Shown here in pieces: positions 18,634-27,379 of a stretch of 64,000 nt of DNA. The number at the start of each line of letters is the position of its first letter. Positions within the stretch are counted from its first letter, which is position 1. The stretch spans positions 1,736,001 through 1,800,000 of the forward strand of contig CAWEUM010000005.1 in assembly GCA_963812255.1 (NCBI GenBank), given 5' to 3'. Below the pieces are notes generated by a model, which ran no database searches, was not told where the DNA came from, and was given only the letters and a program-made list of their open reading frames with translations. A program made the translations under genes and the position numbers. The DNA comes from DATJGR01 sp963812255 (lineage in GTDB: Bacteria; Pseudomonadota; Gammaproteobacteria; Pseudomonadales; Azotimanducaceae).

Positions 18634-20322
18634 ATGAAATCACTGGGCTCCCTGCTGACCACACGCCGCGATTCGAGCAATCGGCAAGACCTTCGGCTGG
18701 TGTTCATGTATCTGGGTTTTCTGGTTGCGCTGATCACAGTCTACAGTGTCCTGTTCCATGTGCTGATGGCGGCGGAAGGGCAACACCATTCCTGGATCAC
18801 CGGGGTCTACTGGACGTTGACCGTCATGTCGACCCTGGGATTCGGCGACATCACGTTTCAAGGCGACATCGGCAGATTTTTCTCCATCGTCGTGCTGCTC
18901 AGCGGGATTGTAGCGCTGCTGGTGGTGTTGCCTTTCGTCTTCATCGAATTCTTCTATGACCCTTTTCTAAAGGCGCAAACGCGCGCACGGGCGCCGCGCC
19001 GACTCTCTGAGCGCATCACCGGCCACGTCATCATCACCAACAGCGATCCCGTCACGCTGTGGTTGATCGGCATGCTGCGCGACTACGGTTATCCCTACGT
19101 GCTGCTGGTCGAGCACGTCGAAGCGGCGCTCGACATGGCGGGATCCGGCATCAGCGTGCTGGTGGGCGCGCCCGACGATCCGGAAAGCTATCGCAACGCG
19201 CGCATCGAAAATGCCGCGCTCGTGGTCGCCACCGGCGGCGACATCAGCAACACCAACGTCGCCTTCACCGTACGCGAACTCAACCCAACGGTCCGTATCG
19301 TGACCACCGCGCGGGATACGCAGACCGAGGAAATTCTCGACCTGGCCGGTGCCAGCATGGTGCTCAAACTCGGCGAAATGCTCGGCGTCGCGCTGGCGCG
19401 GCGGATCATTGCCGGCGACGCGCGCGCACATGTGATCGGCGAGTTCGACAATCTGATCATCGCCGAGGCGGCCGCCGCGGGAACACCGCTCGTCGGCAAG
19501 ACACTGGCGGCGTGTCGCCTCGAAGAACTCGTTGGCATTCGCGTCATCGGCATCTGGGAACGCGGCGACTTTTCGGTCCCCTCGCCCGAGACGATAATCA
19601 ACGACGCAACGATGCTGGTGCTCGCCGGCAGCATCGAACAGGTGCAACGCTACGATGCGATGTTCTGCATCTACCACGTCGCCCGGGGGCGCGTCGTCAT
19701 CCTTGGCTCCGGACGCGTTGGCCGCGCAACGGCGGCCACGCTCGCGGAACGCGGTGTCGAGTGTTGCCTGGTCGATCAGTCGCCGGAAAGGCTCGTTGGC
19801 GCGCAGTACAGCGTGCTCGGCAACGCAACGGACCGCAGCGTGCTGGACGCCGCCGGCATTGCCGACGCACCGGCTGTGGTCGTCACCACACATGACGACG
19901 AAATCAATTCGTTCCTGACGATCTACACGCGGCGGTTGCGTCCCGATATCGAGATCATCAGTCGAGCTACCCTGGAGCGAAATGTGTCCACCATGCACCG
20001 CGCTGGCGCGGACTTCGTGATGTCTCTTGCCCGCATGGGTGCCACGACGATATTCAACTACCTGGAGCGCGGCGACGTGCTGATCCTCGCGGAAGGATTG
20101 AACGTCTCCCGCGTTCGCGTGCCGCGACTGCTCATCGGCAAAGCGCAGGCCCAACAGGCCCTGCTGGAGGAGACCGGCTGTCATCTGGTGGCCATCGGAC
20201 GCGGCACACAGATGGACATGAACCCGGACCCGAATGCGCCGTTGCTCGCAGACGACGCGATGGTGATCGTCGGTAGCCTTGCGAATGAGAAGCGCTTTCT
20301 CGCCAAATACTCGCACACCTGA
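18634..20322 (+). CDS. Potassium channel with tandem RCK/TrkA domains
   Basis: This 562-residue protein has a two-TM ion-channel module (residues about 22-115) with the pore sequence TVMSTLGFGD, so the filter reads T67-L-G-F-G-D72 instead of the more common TVGYGD. Two full RCK units follow: a TrkA-N-like Rossmann domain (from about 128) plus TrkA-C, then a second TrkA-N with the glycine motif VVILGSGRVGRATAATLAE (about 345) plus TrkA-C to the end. The first Rossmann domain lacks a clear GxGxxG and may not bind nucleotide. The start is the ATG at 18634; the 27-residue in-frame extension upstream is unlike the family. Confidence 0.92.
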   Translation: MKSLGSLLTTRRDSSNRQDLRLVFMYLGFLVALITVYSVLFHVLMAAEGQHHSWITGVYWTLTVMSTLGFGDITFQGDIGRFFSIVVLLSGIVALLVVLPFVFIEFFYDPFLKAQTRARAPRRLSERITGHVIITNSDPVTLWLIGMLRDYGYPYVLLVEHVEAALDMAGSGISVLVGAPDDPESYRNARIENAALVVATGGDISNTNVAFTVRELNPTVRIVTTARDTQTEEILDLAGASMVLKLGEMLGVALARRIIAGDARAHVIGEFDNLIIAEAAAAGTPLVGKTLAACRLEELVGIRVIGIWERGDFSVPSPETIINDATMLVLAGSIEQVQRYDAMFCIYHVARGRVVILGSGRVGRATAATLAERGVECCLVDQSPERLVGAQYSVLGNATDRSVLDAAGIADAPAVVVTTHDDEINSFLTIYTRRLRPDIEIISRATLERNVSTMHRAGADFVMSLARMGATTIFNYLERGDVLILAEGLNVSRVRVPRLLIGKAQAQQALLEETGCHLVAIGRGTQMDMNPDPNAPLLADDAMVIVGSLANEKRFLAKYSHT

Positions 20323-20386
20323 GCCGACATGCTTCAAGATAGGCAGCACCACCGGCACTGAAAATTCGACCAGGAGAAAAGATTCC

Positions 20387-21622
20387 ATGACGATCGATTT
20401 CGCGATTCCCGACGAAGCCAAAGCCCTCCGCGAACGCATCCGCGTGTGGGTACACGATGAATGTATGCCGGCCGAGAAACGGCTGCTGGCCGGCGAAGAC
20501 TACAAGACAGTGCTCGGTGAACTGCGCAAGAAGGCGCGCGCACAGGGGCTGTGGTGTCCATTCATTCCGAAAGAATACGGCGGCATGGGTCTCGGCCCGT
20601 TGGCCAATGCGCTGGTGCAGATGGAACTCGGCGAGAGCTATCTCGGCGCGCTGTCAATGAATACTCAGGGGCCGGACGACGCGACGATGATGACGTTGCT
20701 CGAACACGGCACGCCGCATCAGAAAGAGAAATTCCTGAAGCCGCTGCTGAACGGCGAAAAGCGCATCTGCTACTCGATGACCGAGAAAGCTGCCGGCGCC
20801 GACGCCACCGGCATGCAGACGCGTGCCGTGCGCAAGGGCAACGATGCCTACGTGTTGAACGGCGAGAAGTGGTTTTCGTCGGCAGCAAGCGTCGCCGACA
20901 TCGCATTGGTGATGGCCAAGACCGATCCCGACGCGCCGCGGCACAGACAGTTCTCGACCTTCCTCGTCGAACTACCGAACCCCGGCTACAACATCAAGCG
21001 CGACATCCCGACCATGGCATTGGAAGGTCCGCTGTCGCACATCCTCGGAGGCGGCCACTCGGAGGTGGAGATCAAGGACCTCGAAATACCCGCTGAAAAC
21101 CTGCTCGGCGGTGAAGGCAACGGCTTCAACATGGGCCAGCATCGACTGGCGTACGGACGTCTGCGCCATGGCATGCACAACGTTGCGATGGCGCAGCGCG
21201 CGCTCGACATGGCGACCGCCCACGTTACCAACCGCACCACGTTCGGCAAGAAGCTCGACGAACGCCAGGCGGTGCAGTTCATGCTCGCCGAGTGTGCGAG
21301 CCAGCTCTACATCGCCCGGCTGATGCTGATGCATATCGCCTACAAGGCCGAGAACAAGATGGACATCCGTCAGGAGAACGGTATCGCCAAGGTGTTTCTG
21401 GCGAACATGGTCCACAAGGTCGTCGACACCGCGATTCAACTGCACGGCGCGCTCGGCTATTCACGCGATACGCCGCTCGCAGCGTGGTACACACACATCC
21501 GTTCGCAGCGCCTCGTCGACGGTCCGGATGAAGTGCATCGGTGGACCACCGGGCGCAATGTCATCAAGGCCTTCAAGGCAACCGGCACGACCGCCGGTGC
21601 ATGCGGCGGCGACCTGCTGTAA
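20387..21622 (+). CDS. Acyl-CoA dehydrogenase
   Basis: This 411-residue FAD-dependent acyl-CoA dehydrogenase introduces a 2,3-double bond into an acyl-CoA. The start at 20387 follows CAGGAG. It has an N-terminal helical domain (about 5-125), a middle beta domain with CYSMTEKAAGADATGM and NGEKWFSSAAS around the flavin, and a C-terminal helical domain with TFGKKLDERQAVQFMLAE and QLHGALGYSRDTPLAAWY. It resembles the longer ACAD10/11-like and CaiA-like bacterial members. The gene is followed directly (stop, then ATG) by an M24-fold hydrolase, so the two are probably one transcription unit in a degradation pathway of unknown substrate. Confidence 0.94.
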   Translation: MTIDFAIPDEAKALRERIRVWVHDECMPAEKRLLAGEDYKTVLGELRKKARAQGLWCPFIPKEYGGMGLGPLANALVQMELGESYLGALSMNTQGPDDATMMTLLEHGTPHQKEKFLKPLLNGEKRICYSMTEKAAGADATGMQTRAVRKGNDAYVLNGEKWFSSAASVADIALVMAKTDPDAPRHRQFSTFLVELPNPGYNIKRDIPTMALEGPLSHILGGGHSEVEIKDLEIPAENLLGGEGNGFNMGQHRLAYGRLRHGMHNVAMAQRALDMATAHVTNRTTFGKKLDERQAVQFMLAECASQLYIARLMLMHIAYKAENKMDIRQENGIAKVFLANMVHKVVDTAIQLHGALGYSRDTPLAAWYTHIRSQRLVDGPDEVHRWTTGRNVIKAFKATGTTAGACGGDLL

Positions 21623-22897
21623 ATGCAAGTCGCCGCATTCCCACCCGAAGAGTACGCGAAGCGCGTTCGCAATGTCCGCGCGCGGATGTCGAACGCGGGC
21701 CTCGACGCACTGCTGGTGTCGACGCCCGAGAACATCTACTACCTCTCGGGTCTGGATCACATGGGCTACTTCGCCTATCAGATGCTGATCCTGCCGTTGA
21801 GCGGCACGCCCATTCTGGTGACGCGGGCGATGGAAACGGCCACGGTGCGCGACCAGGTGCCAGACCTGATTCACTACGGCTACGCGGATGGCAGCCGGCC
21901 TTTGCCGCCGCCACCGCAAGCCGCGCATGCGGACGGGCGGATCGATCTGGAGGAGCCGTTCAGCCTGATCGTCGAGCCCGCCATTCGGTCCAGCAACCAC
22001 AACACCGGCTACATCGCGTCGGTAGACGAGACATGCCGCGCCGTGACCGATGCTGGCCTCGCAAAGGGCCAACTCGCGCTCGAAGAGGGCGGCAGCTTTC
22101 TGACCTATCGCATCGCCGACAGCATCAAGCGCGGCCTGCCCGACGCGACATGGCACGACGCGACCGGACTCATCGACAAGTGCCGCGTGGTGCAGTCCGA
22201 TCTCGAACTCGCCTGCACCCGGCGCGCGGCGGTGATCTCCGATGCGATGATGCGCGCGGCAATGGCGACCGCCGGAATCGGCGTGAACGAGCGCGATGTG
22301 ATGGCGGCGATTTACGAGGCGCTGTTCCGCCGCGGCGGCACCTACCCCGGGTTCGTGCCGCTGGTTCGGTCCTCCGCCAATCTGACGCACGAACACGGCA
22401 CCTGGGATGACGACGAACTCGGCCCCGGTGAATTGTTGTTCCTGGAAATGTCGGGTTGTGTGCGCCGCTACCACGCACCGATGGGTCGGCTGGTATTCAT
22501 CGATCAGATGCCGGCCAACGCCGCGCGCGCGCAGGACATCTGCCTCGAGGCACAGACGGCGGCGTTGCACACCATGCACGCCGGCGTCGCGGCCGGCGAC
22601 GTTTACGAGGCCTGGCAGGCGGTGCTCAACCGCCACGGTCTGGCGAACTACACGCGCCACCACTGCGGCTACACCACCGGCATCGGTTACCCACCAAGCT
22701 GGTCGGGCGGCGGCGTACCGGTTGGGTTGCGCTCCGGATCCGACCTGCAACTCGAATCCGGCATGGTGTTTCATCTGATGTCATGGCTGCTGCGCAGCGA
22801 ACACGGCGACTCGTTCCTGTCGGATACTGCGATCGTCACCGATACGGGCGCCGAGATGGTGACGCAGACCAGCCGCGACATCGAGGTCAGAACGTAG
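21623..22897 (+). CDS. M24-fold hydrolase lacking the canonical metal ligands (creatinase/ectoine-hydrolase-like)
   Basis: This 424-residue pita-bread protein has an N-terminal creatinase/prolidase domain (about 10-170, with ENIYYLSGLDHMGYF) and a C-terminal catalytic domain. The five usual di-metal ligands are largely absent. The D-x-G position reads LLFLEMSG, the second Asp is replaced within RRYHAPMG, and the Glu expected in the GMVF-x-x-E segment is replaced (GMVFHLMSW). A His remains in HHCGYTTGIGYPP. Creatinase and ectoine hydrolase are known metal-free members of this fold, so C-N hydrolysis of a small non-peptide substrate is more likely than aminopeptidase activity. The start directly abuts the acyl-CoA dehydrogenase stop. 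Confidence 0.85.
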   Translation: MQVAAFPPEEYAKRVRNVRARMSNAGLDALLVSTPENIYYLSGLDHMGYFAYQMLILPLSGTPILVTRAMETATVRDQVPDLIHYGYADGSRPLPPPPQAAHADGRIDLEEPFSLIVEPAIRSSNHNTGYIASVDETCRAVTDAGLAKGQLALEEGGSFLTYRIADSIKRGLPDATWHDATGLIDKCRVVQSDLELACTRRAAVISDAMMRAAMATAGIGVNERDVMAAIYEALFRRGGTYPGFVPLVRSSANLTHEHGTWDDDELGPGELLFLEMSGCVRRYHAPMGRLVFIDQMPANAARAQDICLEAQTAALHTMHAGVAAGDVYEAWQAVLNRHGLANYTRHHCGYTTGIGYPPSWSGGGVPVGLRSGSDLQLESGMVFHLMSWLLRSEHGDSFLSDTAIVTDTGAEMVTQTSRDIEVRT

Positions 22898-22903
22898 CGT
22901 CCG

Positions 22904-23479
22904 TCAAAGCGGCTTGGTAGCGTCGACGATCAAAGACACGAAACCAATGGCGCCGCCTTGGTTTCTGTGATCGGACAGCAGCGAACGGTAGATGCGTCCT
23001 CGCTCGAATGACCATTGGTTGTAGTGAAGGCGGCCTCGCTCATCGCAGTACTCCAGCAGATCCACTTCGAATCCCGCGTCACGGAATATGCTCGCAAACA
23101 GGCGGTAGTCATAAACGATCTTGTGATCGGCCGCCGGGTGATTGCGTGGCCCCGGGCCGCCGATCTGAACATTCGTCTGATATTCGGCATTCGGAAAGAA
23201 TGCATCCGGAACCGCGCACCGCAGGTATCCACCCGGCCTGAGCGCGTCGAAACAATATCGGGCGGCGGCTCGACTTTCCTGTTCGCTCAGATGTTCCCAG
23301 ACATGCTCACAGAGGAACGCATCTGCTTTCCTTTCGCCGAAATGCCGCGCCCAGCAATCTGCATCCCGAAGATCGAGATCCTCGCGCTGTGTAGCGATCC
23401 AGCCATCGTAGGTCTGGTTCCCGGCGCCGATGATCACTCGCAGCGGATTGTGGTGGGAAAATTCCAAAACGGCATTCAT
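22904..23479 (-). CDS. SAM-dependent methyltransferase-like protein
   Basis: This roughly 191-residue protein has a class I methyltransferase fold. It shows VIIGAG at strand 1, the acidic EDLDLRDADCW stretch, a motif-IV-like ADAFLCEHVWEHLSEQES, and the post-motif LRPGGYLRCAVPDAF. It resembles predicted SAM methyltransferases in which the first glycine loop is short. The start was set at the ATG at 23479 because GAGAACGAAG precedes it and the fold begins there; further in-frame ATGs lie upstream to 23563. It is convergent with the M24 gene (6 bases apart). The substrate is unknown. Confidence 0.75.
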   Translation of the reverse strand: MNAVLEFSHHNPLRVIIGAGNQTYDGWIATQREDLDLRDADCWARHFGERKADAFLCEHVWEHLSEQESRAAARYCFDALRPGGYLRCAVPDAFFPNAEYQTNVQIGGPGPRNHPAADHKIVYDYRLFASIFRDAGFEVDLLEYCDERGRLHYNQWSFERGRIYRSLLSDHRNQGGAIGFVSLIVDATKPL

Positions 23480-23629
23480 TCTTCGTTCTCTGCGCAGTTC
23501 AGACATCCCATGCCTGGCGGCAAAAACCGCGGCTGTACATCCGACTATCGAACCTCCAGGCATATTCGCATGTCCCTCCCAACAGCCATACTCAGCGAGC
23601 CTTTCCGGACATCACGCGATTCAGCGCCG

Positions 23630-25738
23630 TCAATCGCCCAACAATGTCGCCGCGATGCGCTCCCGCGTGAACGGCATCGAACGAATGCGTGCACCGAGCG
23701 CCTGCGCGACCGCGTTGCCAATCGCGGCCATCGTCGCGCCCAGCGAAATCTCGCCGACACCCCACGGCGTCGCGTTCGGCATTGCGATCAGTTCGACGTC
23801 GATCGGTGGCACTTCATCGAAGCGCAGAATTGGATACTCACCCCATGTCACCGACGTGATGCCCGTATCACCTAGACGAACTTGCTCCTTCAGCGTCCAG
23901 CTCGCCGCCATCACGATGCCGCCTTCGAGTTGGTTCTTGGCACCGTCGGGATTGACGATCAATCCGCAATCGGCGACGCACCACAAATGATCGAGACGCA
24001 CCTCGTCGTCGACGTGCAATTCGCAGACGACCGCACAATAGGCGCCGCGGTCACGGTGGCGATCGTAGGCGATTCCGAGTCCGCGTCCGGGCTCGAGTTC
24101 GTTCCGACGCGACCAGTGCGCAACATCCGAAACGCGTTCGAGCACGACGCGCGCGCGCGGATCGGATTGCATCGCCAAACGATACGCGAGCGGATCGCGC
24201 CCGGCGATTTCGGCGAGTTCATCGACGAAACACTCGGCGGCGAATATGTTCGGCGGTCCGCCGAGTCCACGCAGCGACGACGCCTTGATCGGCGTTCGCT
24301 GAATCAGGTGTTCCGTGATGCGTGTCGTCGCGATGTCGTATGCGGGCACCGAATTGAGGCGTCCGCCGCTGAATCTCGTCATCACCGCCGGATCGGGCGG
24401 GCTCACCGCGTCCGGGGCGACAGACAACAGCGCGTGCGGCAACGCGAGTTCGGCCAGCGCACGGCCGCGGTTCGGATGCGGCCCGCTCCAGAGTTCGCTC
24501 GTCCAATCGACCAGCTTGCCGTCGTCGTCGAGTTCCGCCGTCAGCTCGATGTGCATCGCAGACCCAACGGGCGCATAGCCGAACTCGTCCTCGCGACGCC
24601 ATTGAACCCGGATCGTCTCGTTGGGACGACGCATCGCGATCGCCGCCGCATCGTAGGCGGCATCGTCGGCGCCATTGTTGCCGTATGTCCCTGCACCTTG
24701 CACGTGCTCCACGCCGATCGCGTCCAATGAAAGCCCGGTGATCCGCTGCAAGTTCAGCCGCAACGGATACACGCCTTGAGCGTGTGTCCAGACCCGCAGC
24801 CGGCCGTCAACGAGCCGGGCGATGCCGCATGACGGCGACAGCGAACCATGTGAAATATAGGGACGCGAAAACGTCGCGCGATGCTGACGGCGGTTGGAGG
24901 GGGCAACCGGGTCACCGAGCTTGTATTCGACATCAGGCAGCGACTTCAGCGAAATCGCCTCGCCGTCGGCGAGATCCAATGCGCGGGCATTCTCCCAACG
25001 CGCGTTGCGTTCGGCTGCTGCGTGCGCGCGCACCGCGGCGCGTTCGGTGTTGCAAATCAACGCCACGAACGAGCCGTCCACCAGGATATCGACTTCGTCC
25101 TGGCCCACCGCGCGATGCACCGCAGCGTCGTCGATTTCCAATAGTCGCGCCTTCGGCCCGGGCTGACGCAGCACTCGCGCGTGGATCATCCCCGGAAAGT
25201 GCAGGTCTTGAATGAACCCGCCGCCGAAAACCTTCGCGGGTAGATCCAGACGCGCCGCACCGCGGCCCACGAGCCGGTGCTGATCGGGCGTTTTCCAGCG
25301 CGCCTTGCCGGTAGGCGGCCGCTGTAGATCGACTGCGTCCGCCAGCGTCCAGTAGGTCTCGCCGGTCGCCTGGTCGTCGCGAAGCAGCGCACCGTCAACG
25401 ATGCTCAGTGCTTCCGCCGCGCAACCGAGCCGGCGGGCAGCTTCGGCGATGAACAGCGCCCGCACCTCCGCGCACGCCGCCCGCACCGCGGCGCCCGACG
25501 TTTCGATCGACATGCTGCCAACCGTCAGACCTTCATCGGGTACACGATCGGTCGCGGCGTTCGTCACGCGCAATCGCTCCAGCGGCACATCCAACTCCTC
25601 CGAGGCAATCTGCGCGAGCGCGGTGATGATGCCCTGGCCATATTCGACTTTGCCGAACGCAATGCGAACGAATCCGTCGGGCTCGATCTGCACCCAGCGC
25701 GCCAGGATCGGATTGGCCTGCAGCGTGTCGGGAATCAC
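23630..25738 (-). CDS. Molybdenum hydroxylase catalytic subunit, IorB/NicB type
   Basis: This 702-residue molybdopterin subunit is of the isoquinoline 1-oxidoreductase / nicotinate dehydrogenase class, recognised from its N-terminus NPILARWVQIEPDGFVRIAFGKVEYGQG and from ALAQIASEELDVPLERL. Later segments include RPYISHGSLSPSCGIA, SSLRGLGGPPNIFAAECFVDEL and GVGEISLGATMAAIGNAV. The GTG start at 25738 overlaps the stop of the 2Fe-2S gene (GTGA). Enzymes of this class often have a signal peptide and a cytochrome c partner; neither is seen, and no FAD subunit is present, so the electron acceptor is unclear. The substrate is probably an aldehyde or N-heteroaromatic compound. Confidence 0.9.
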   Translation of the reverse strand: MIPDTLQANPILARWVQIEPDGFVRIAFGKVEYGQGIITALAQIASEELDVPLERLRVTNAATDRVPDEGLTVGSMSIETSGAAVRAACAEVRALFIAEAARRLGCAAEALSIVDGALLRDDQATGETYWTLADAVDLQRPPTGKARWKTPDQHRLVGRGAARLDLPAKVFGGGFIQDLHFPGMIHARVLRQPGPKARLLEIDDAAVHRAVGQDEVDILVDGSFVALICNTERAAVRAHAAAERNARWENARALDLADGEAISLKSLPDVEYKLGDPVAPSNRRQHRATFSRPYISHGSLSPSCGIARLVDGRLRVWTHAQGVYPLRLNLQRITGLSLDAIGVEHVQGAGTYGNNGADDAAYDAAAIAMRRPNETIRVQWRREDEFGYAPVGSAMHIELTAELDDDGKLVDWTSELWSGPHPNRGRALAELALPHALLSVAPDAVSPPDPAVMTRFSGGRLNSVPAYDIATTRITEHLIQRTPIKASSLRGLGGPPNIFAAECFVDELAEIAGRDPLAYRLAMQSDPRARVVLERVSDVAHWSRRNELEPGRGLGIAYDRHRDRGAYCAVVCELHVDDEVRLDHLWCVADCGLIVNPDGAKNQLEGGIVMAASWTLKEQVRLGDTGITSVTWGEYPILRFDEVPPIDVELIAMPNATPWGVGEISLGATMAAIGNAVAQALGARIRSMPFTRERIAATLLGD

Positions 25739-26214
25739 CGCGCCCCCTCTCGCAGCCGTTGGGCAGCGAGCTGAACGGCATCGATGACGCGATTGTGAAT
25801 GCCGCAGCGGCATAGATGCCACGACAGCGCTTCGGCAATGTCGCGTCGCGTGGGCGAGCGATTACGATCGAGCAGCGCCTTCGCACCGACGATCAAACCC
25901 GACAGGCAATAGCCGCACTGCCCGGCCTGTTTCTCGAGCAGCGCGAGCTGGATCGCATGCGGCGCTTCGGGCGTACCAATGCCCTCGACCGTAGTGATGC
26001 ATGTTCCGTCGACGTGCCCAATCTCCACGCTGCACGACGCGCGATCCGCGCCGTCTATCAGCACCGCGCACGTACCGCACTCGCCGGCGCCGCAGCCATA
26101 CCGCGGGCTCGTCAGCCGCAGCTCGCTGCGCAACACGTCGAGCAACGAGGTCGTGTCTTCCACCTCCAGTGCGATCGGGGCGCCGTTCAATATGATTTTG
26201 ATCGTTCGATTCAC
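25735..26214 (-). CDS. Molybdenum hydroxylase 2Fe-2S subunit, IorA/NicA type
   Basis: This 159-residue iron-sulfur subunit is the partner of the following IorB-like gene. The first cluster motif is YGCGAGECGTCAVLIDG with a later Cys in ASCSVEIG; the second is CGYCLSGLIVGAKALL and LCRCGIHNRVIDA. The length is typical. It is the first gene of a two-gene operon; the ATG at 26214 has only a weak GAGTGA upstream. The gap to the divergent esterase holds a 14-bp perfect palindrome (26324-26337) that could regulate both. Confidence 0.94.
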   Translation of the reverse strand: MNRTIKIILNGAPIALEVEDTTSLLDVLRSELRLTSPRYGCGAGECGTCAVLIDGADRASCSVEIGHVDGTCITTVEGIGTPEAPHAIQLALLEKQAGQCGYCLSGLIVGAKALLDRNRSPTRRDIAEALSWHLCRCGIHNRVIDAVQLAAQRLREGAR

Positions 26215-26323
26215 TCGAGTCGGCCTAGTGCAATGCGCCGCATATTTTGGTGCATTGCGCGTGGCTCACACAGATCGCCGGCGAGGCGACTAGAGCAACG
26301 AAACCTGGTTTCATGAGATCCTC

Positions 26324-26337
26324 CGTTCGATCGAACG
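26324..26337. promoter_or_regulatory. Candidate operator between divergent 2Fe-2S and esterase genes
   Basis: CGTTCGATCGAACG is a perfect 14-bp palindrome roughly mid-way in the 208-base divergent gap. Perfect dyads of this size often bind TetR- or MarR-type dimers. No regulator gene is adjacent, so the ligand and protein are unknown. Confidence 0.4.
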
Positions 26338-26422
26338 TGATGTTACCCGACCCGGCCGTCGCCCGATCGAGAAGCCGTCGTGCGGGGTCGCACCTGGAAA
26401 GCTACTGAGGCGACCTTATGCC

Positions 26423-27379
26423 ATGCCGATGAACGTCGAAACCCATATCGCCCTCGGCCTCGATCGCCCGCTACCGCGACAGGTCAACGATCGCTCGAAT
26501 GCCGACATCGTCGCTTCGCTGAATCACGCCGGGGACGCACCGTACCACCCCTGTCCCGAGGCGTTTCCCGACCCCGCGATCCCGCCCGGCATCATCAAAA
26601 AGCACGCGCGCTGGCGCGACTCGCGGATCTATCCGAACACGTGGCGCGACATCTACGTGTACACCACGGCGAATCTGGACGTCGCACATCCCGTGCAGCT
26701 GATCGTCTTCAACGATGGATACGGCTATGTGAGCCGCCGCGGGCCGGTACGCGCGACGCAGGTATTGGACAGTCTGCACGCCAGCGGCGAGATCGATGCA
26801 ACCATCGCGGTCTTCGTCAACCCGGGATGCACGAACGATATCGAAGAGGTGCAGGATCCGGCTCAACGGGAAGAGGCGATGCGTCAGCGCAGCTTCGAAT
26901 ACGATTCGTTGACACCCGACTACGGACGCTTCCTCATGGACGAACTGCTGCCGTTCGTCGCGCGCGAGCACCAGATCAGGATCAGCGACGATCCCGAGCG
27001 TCGGATGATCTGCGGCATCAGTAGCGGTGGCATCTGCGCGTTCACCGTAGCGTGGCAGCATAGCGATCACTTTCGGCCGGTGTTGAGCCACTGTGGTTCG
27101 TTCACGAACATTCGCGGCGGCCACAACTATCCGTACCTGATCCGCACCACGCCGCGCAAACCCATGCGCGTGTTTCTGACGAGCGGGCGCAACGACGCGC
27201 AGACCCTGACCGGTGATTGGCCACTCGCGAACAAGACGATCGCGAATGCGCTGACGTACGCGGGCTACGACCATCGTTTCGAGTTCGGCAACGGCGGCCA
27301 CAGCCTGCGTCACGGTGGCGCGCTGTTCGCCGATTCATTGCGCTGGTTGTGGCCCCGCGCAGCGACGCCCACGGCGTGA
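26423..27379 (+). CDS. Esterase of the Fes/enterochelin-esterase-like alpha/beta hydrolase family
   Basis: This 318-residue alpha/beta hydrolase belongs to the putative esterase (D/Fes) family. The nucleophile elbow is CGISSGG (Ser near residue 195), a likely acid is in TSGRNDAQ, and the His is in GGHSLRHGG near the C-terminus. An oxyanion or substrate loop FNDGYGYVSRRGPV lies near residue 95. No signal peptide is visible, so it should act in the cytoplasm. Two ATGs (26423 and 26429) are possible starts. It overlaps the following PhyH-type dioxygenase by GTGA, which suggests the two act on the same compound. Confidence 0.87.
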   Translation: MPMNVETHIALGLDRPLPRQVNDRSNADIVASLNHAGDAPYHPCPEAFPDPAIPPGIIKKHARWRDSRIYPNTWRDIYVYTTANLDVAHPVQLIVFNDGYGYVSRRGPVRATQVLDSLHASGEIDATIAVFVNPGCTNDIEEVQDPAQREEAMRQRSFEYDSLTPDYGRFLMDELLPFVAREHQIRISDDPERRMICGISSGGICAFTVAWQHSDHFRPVLSHCGSFTNIRGGHNYPYLIRTTPRKPMRVFLTSGRNDAQTLTGDWPLANKTIANALTYAGYDHRFEFGNGGHSLRHGGALFADSLRWLWPRAATPTA

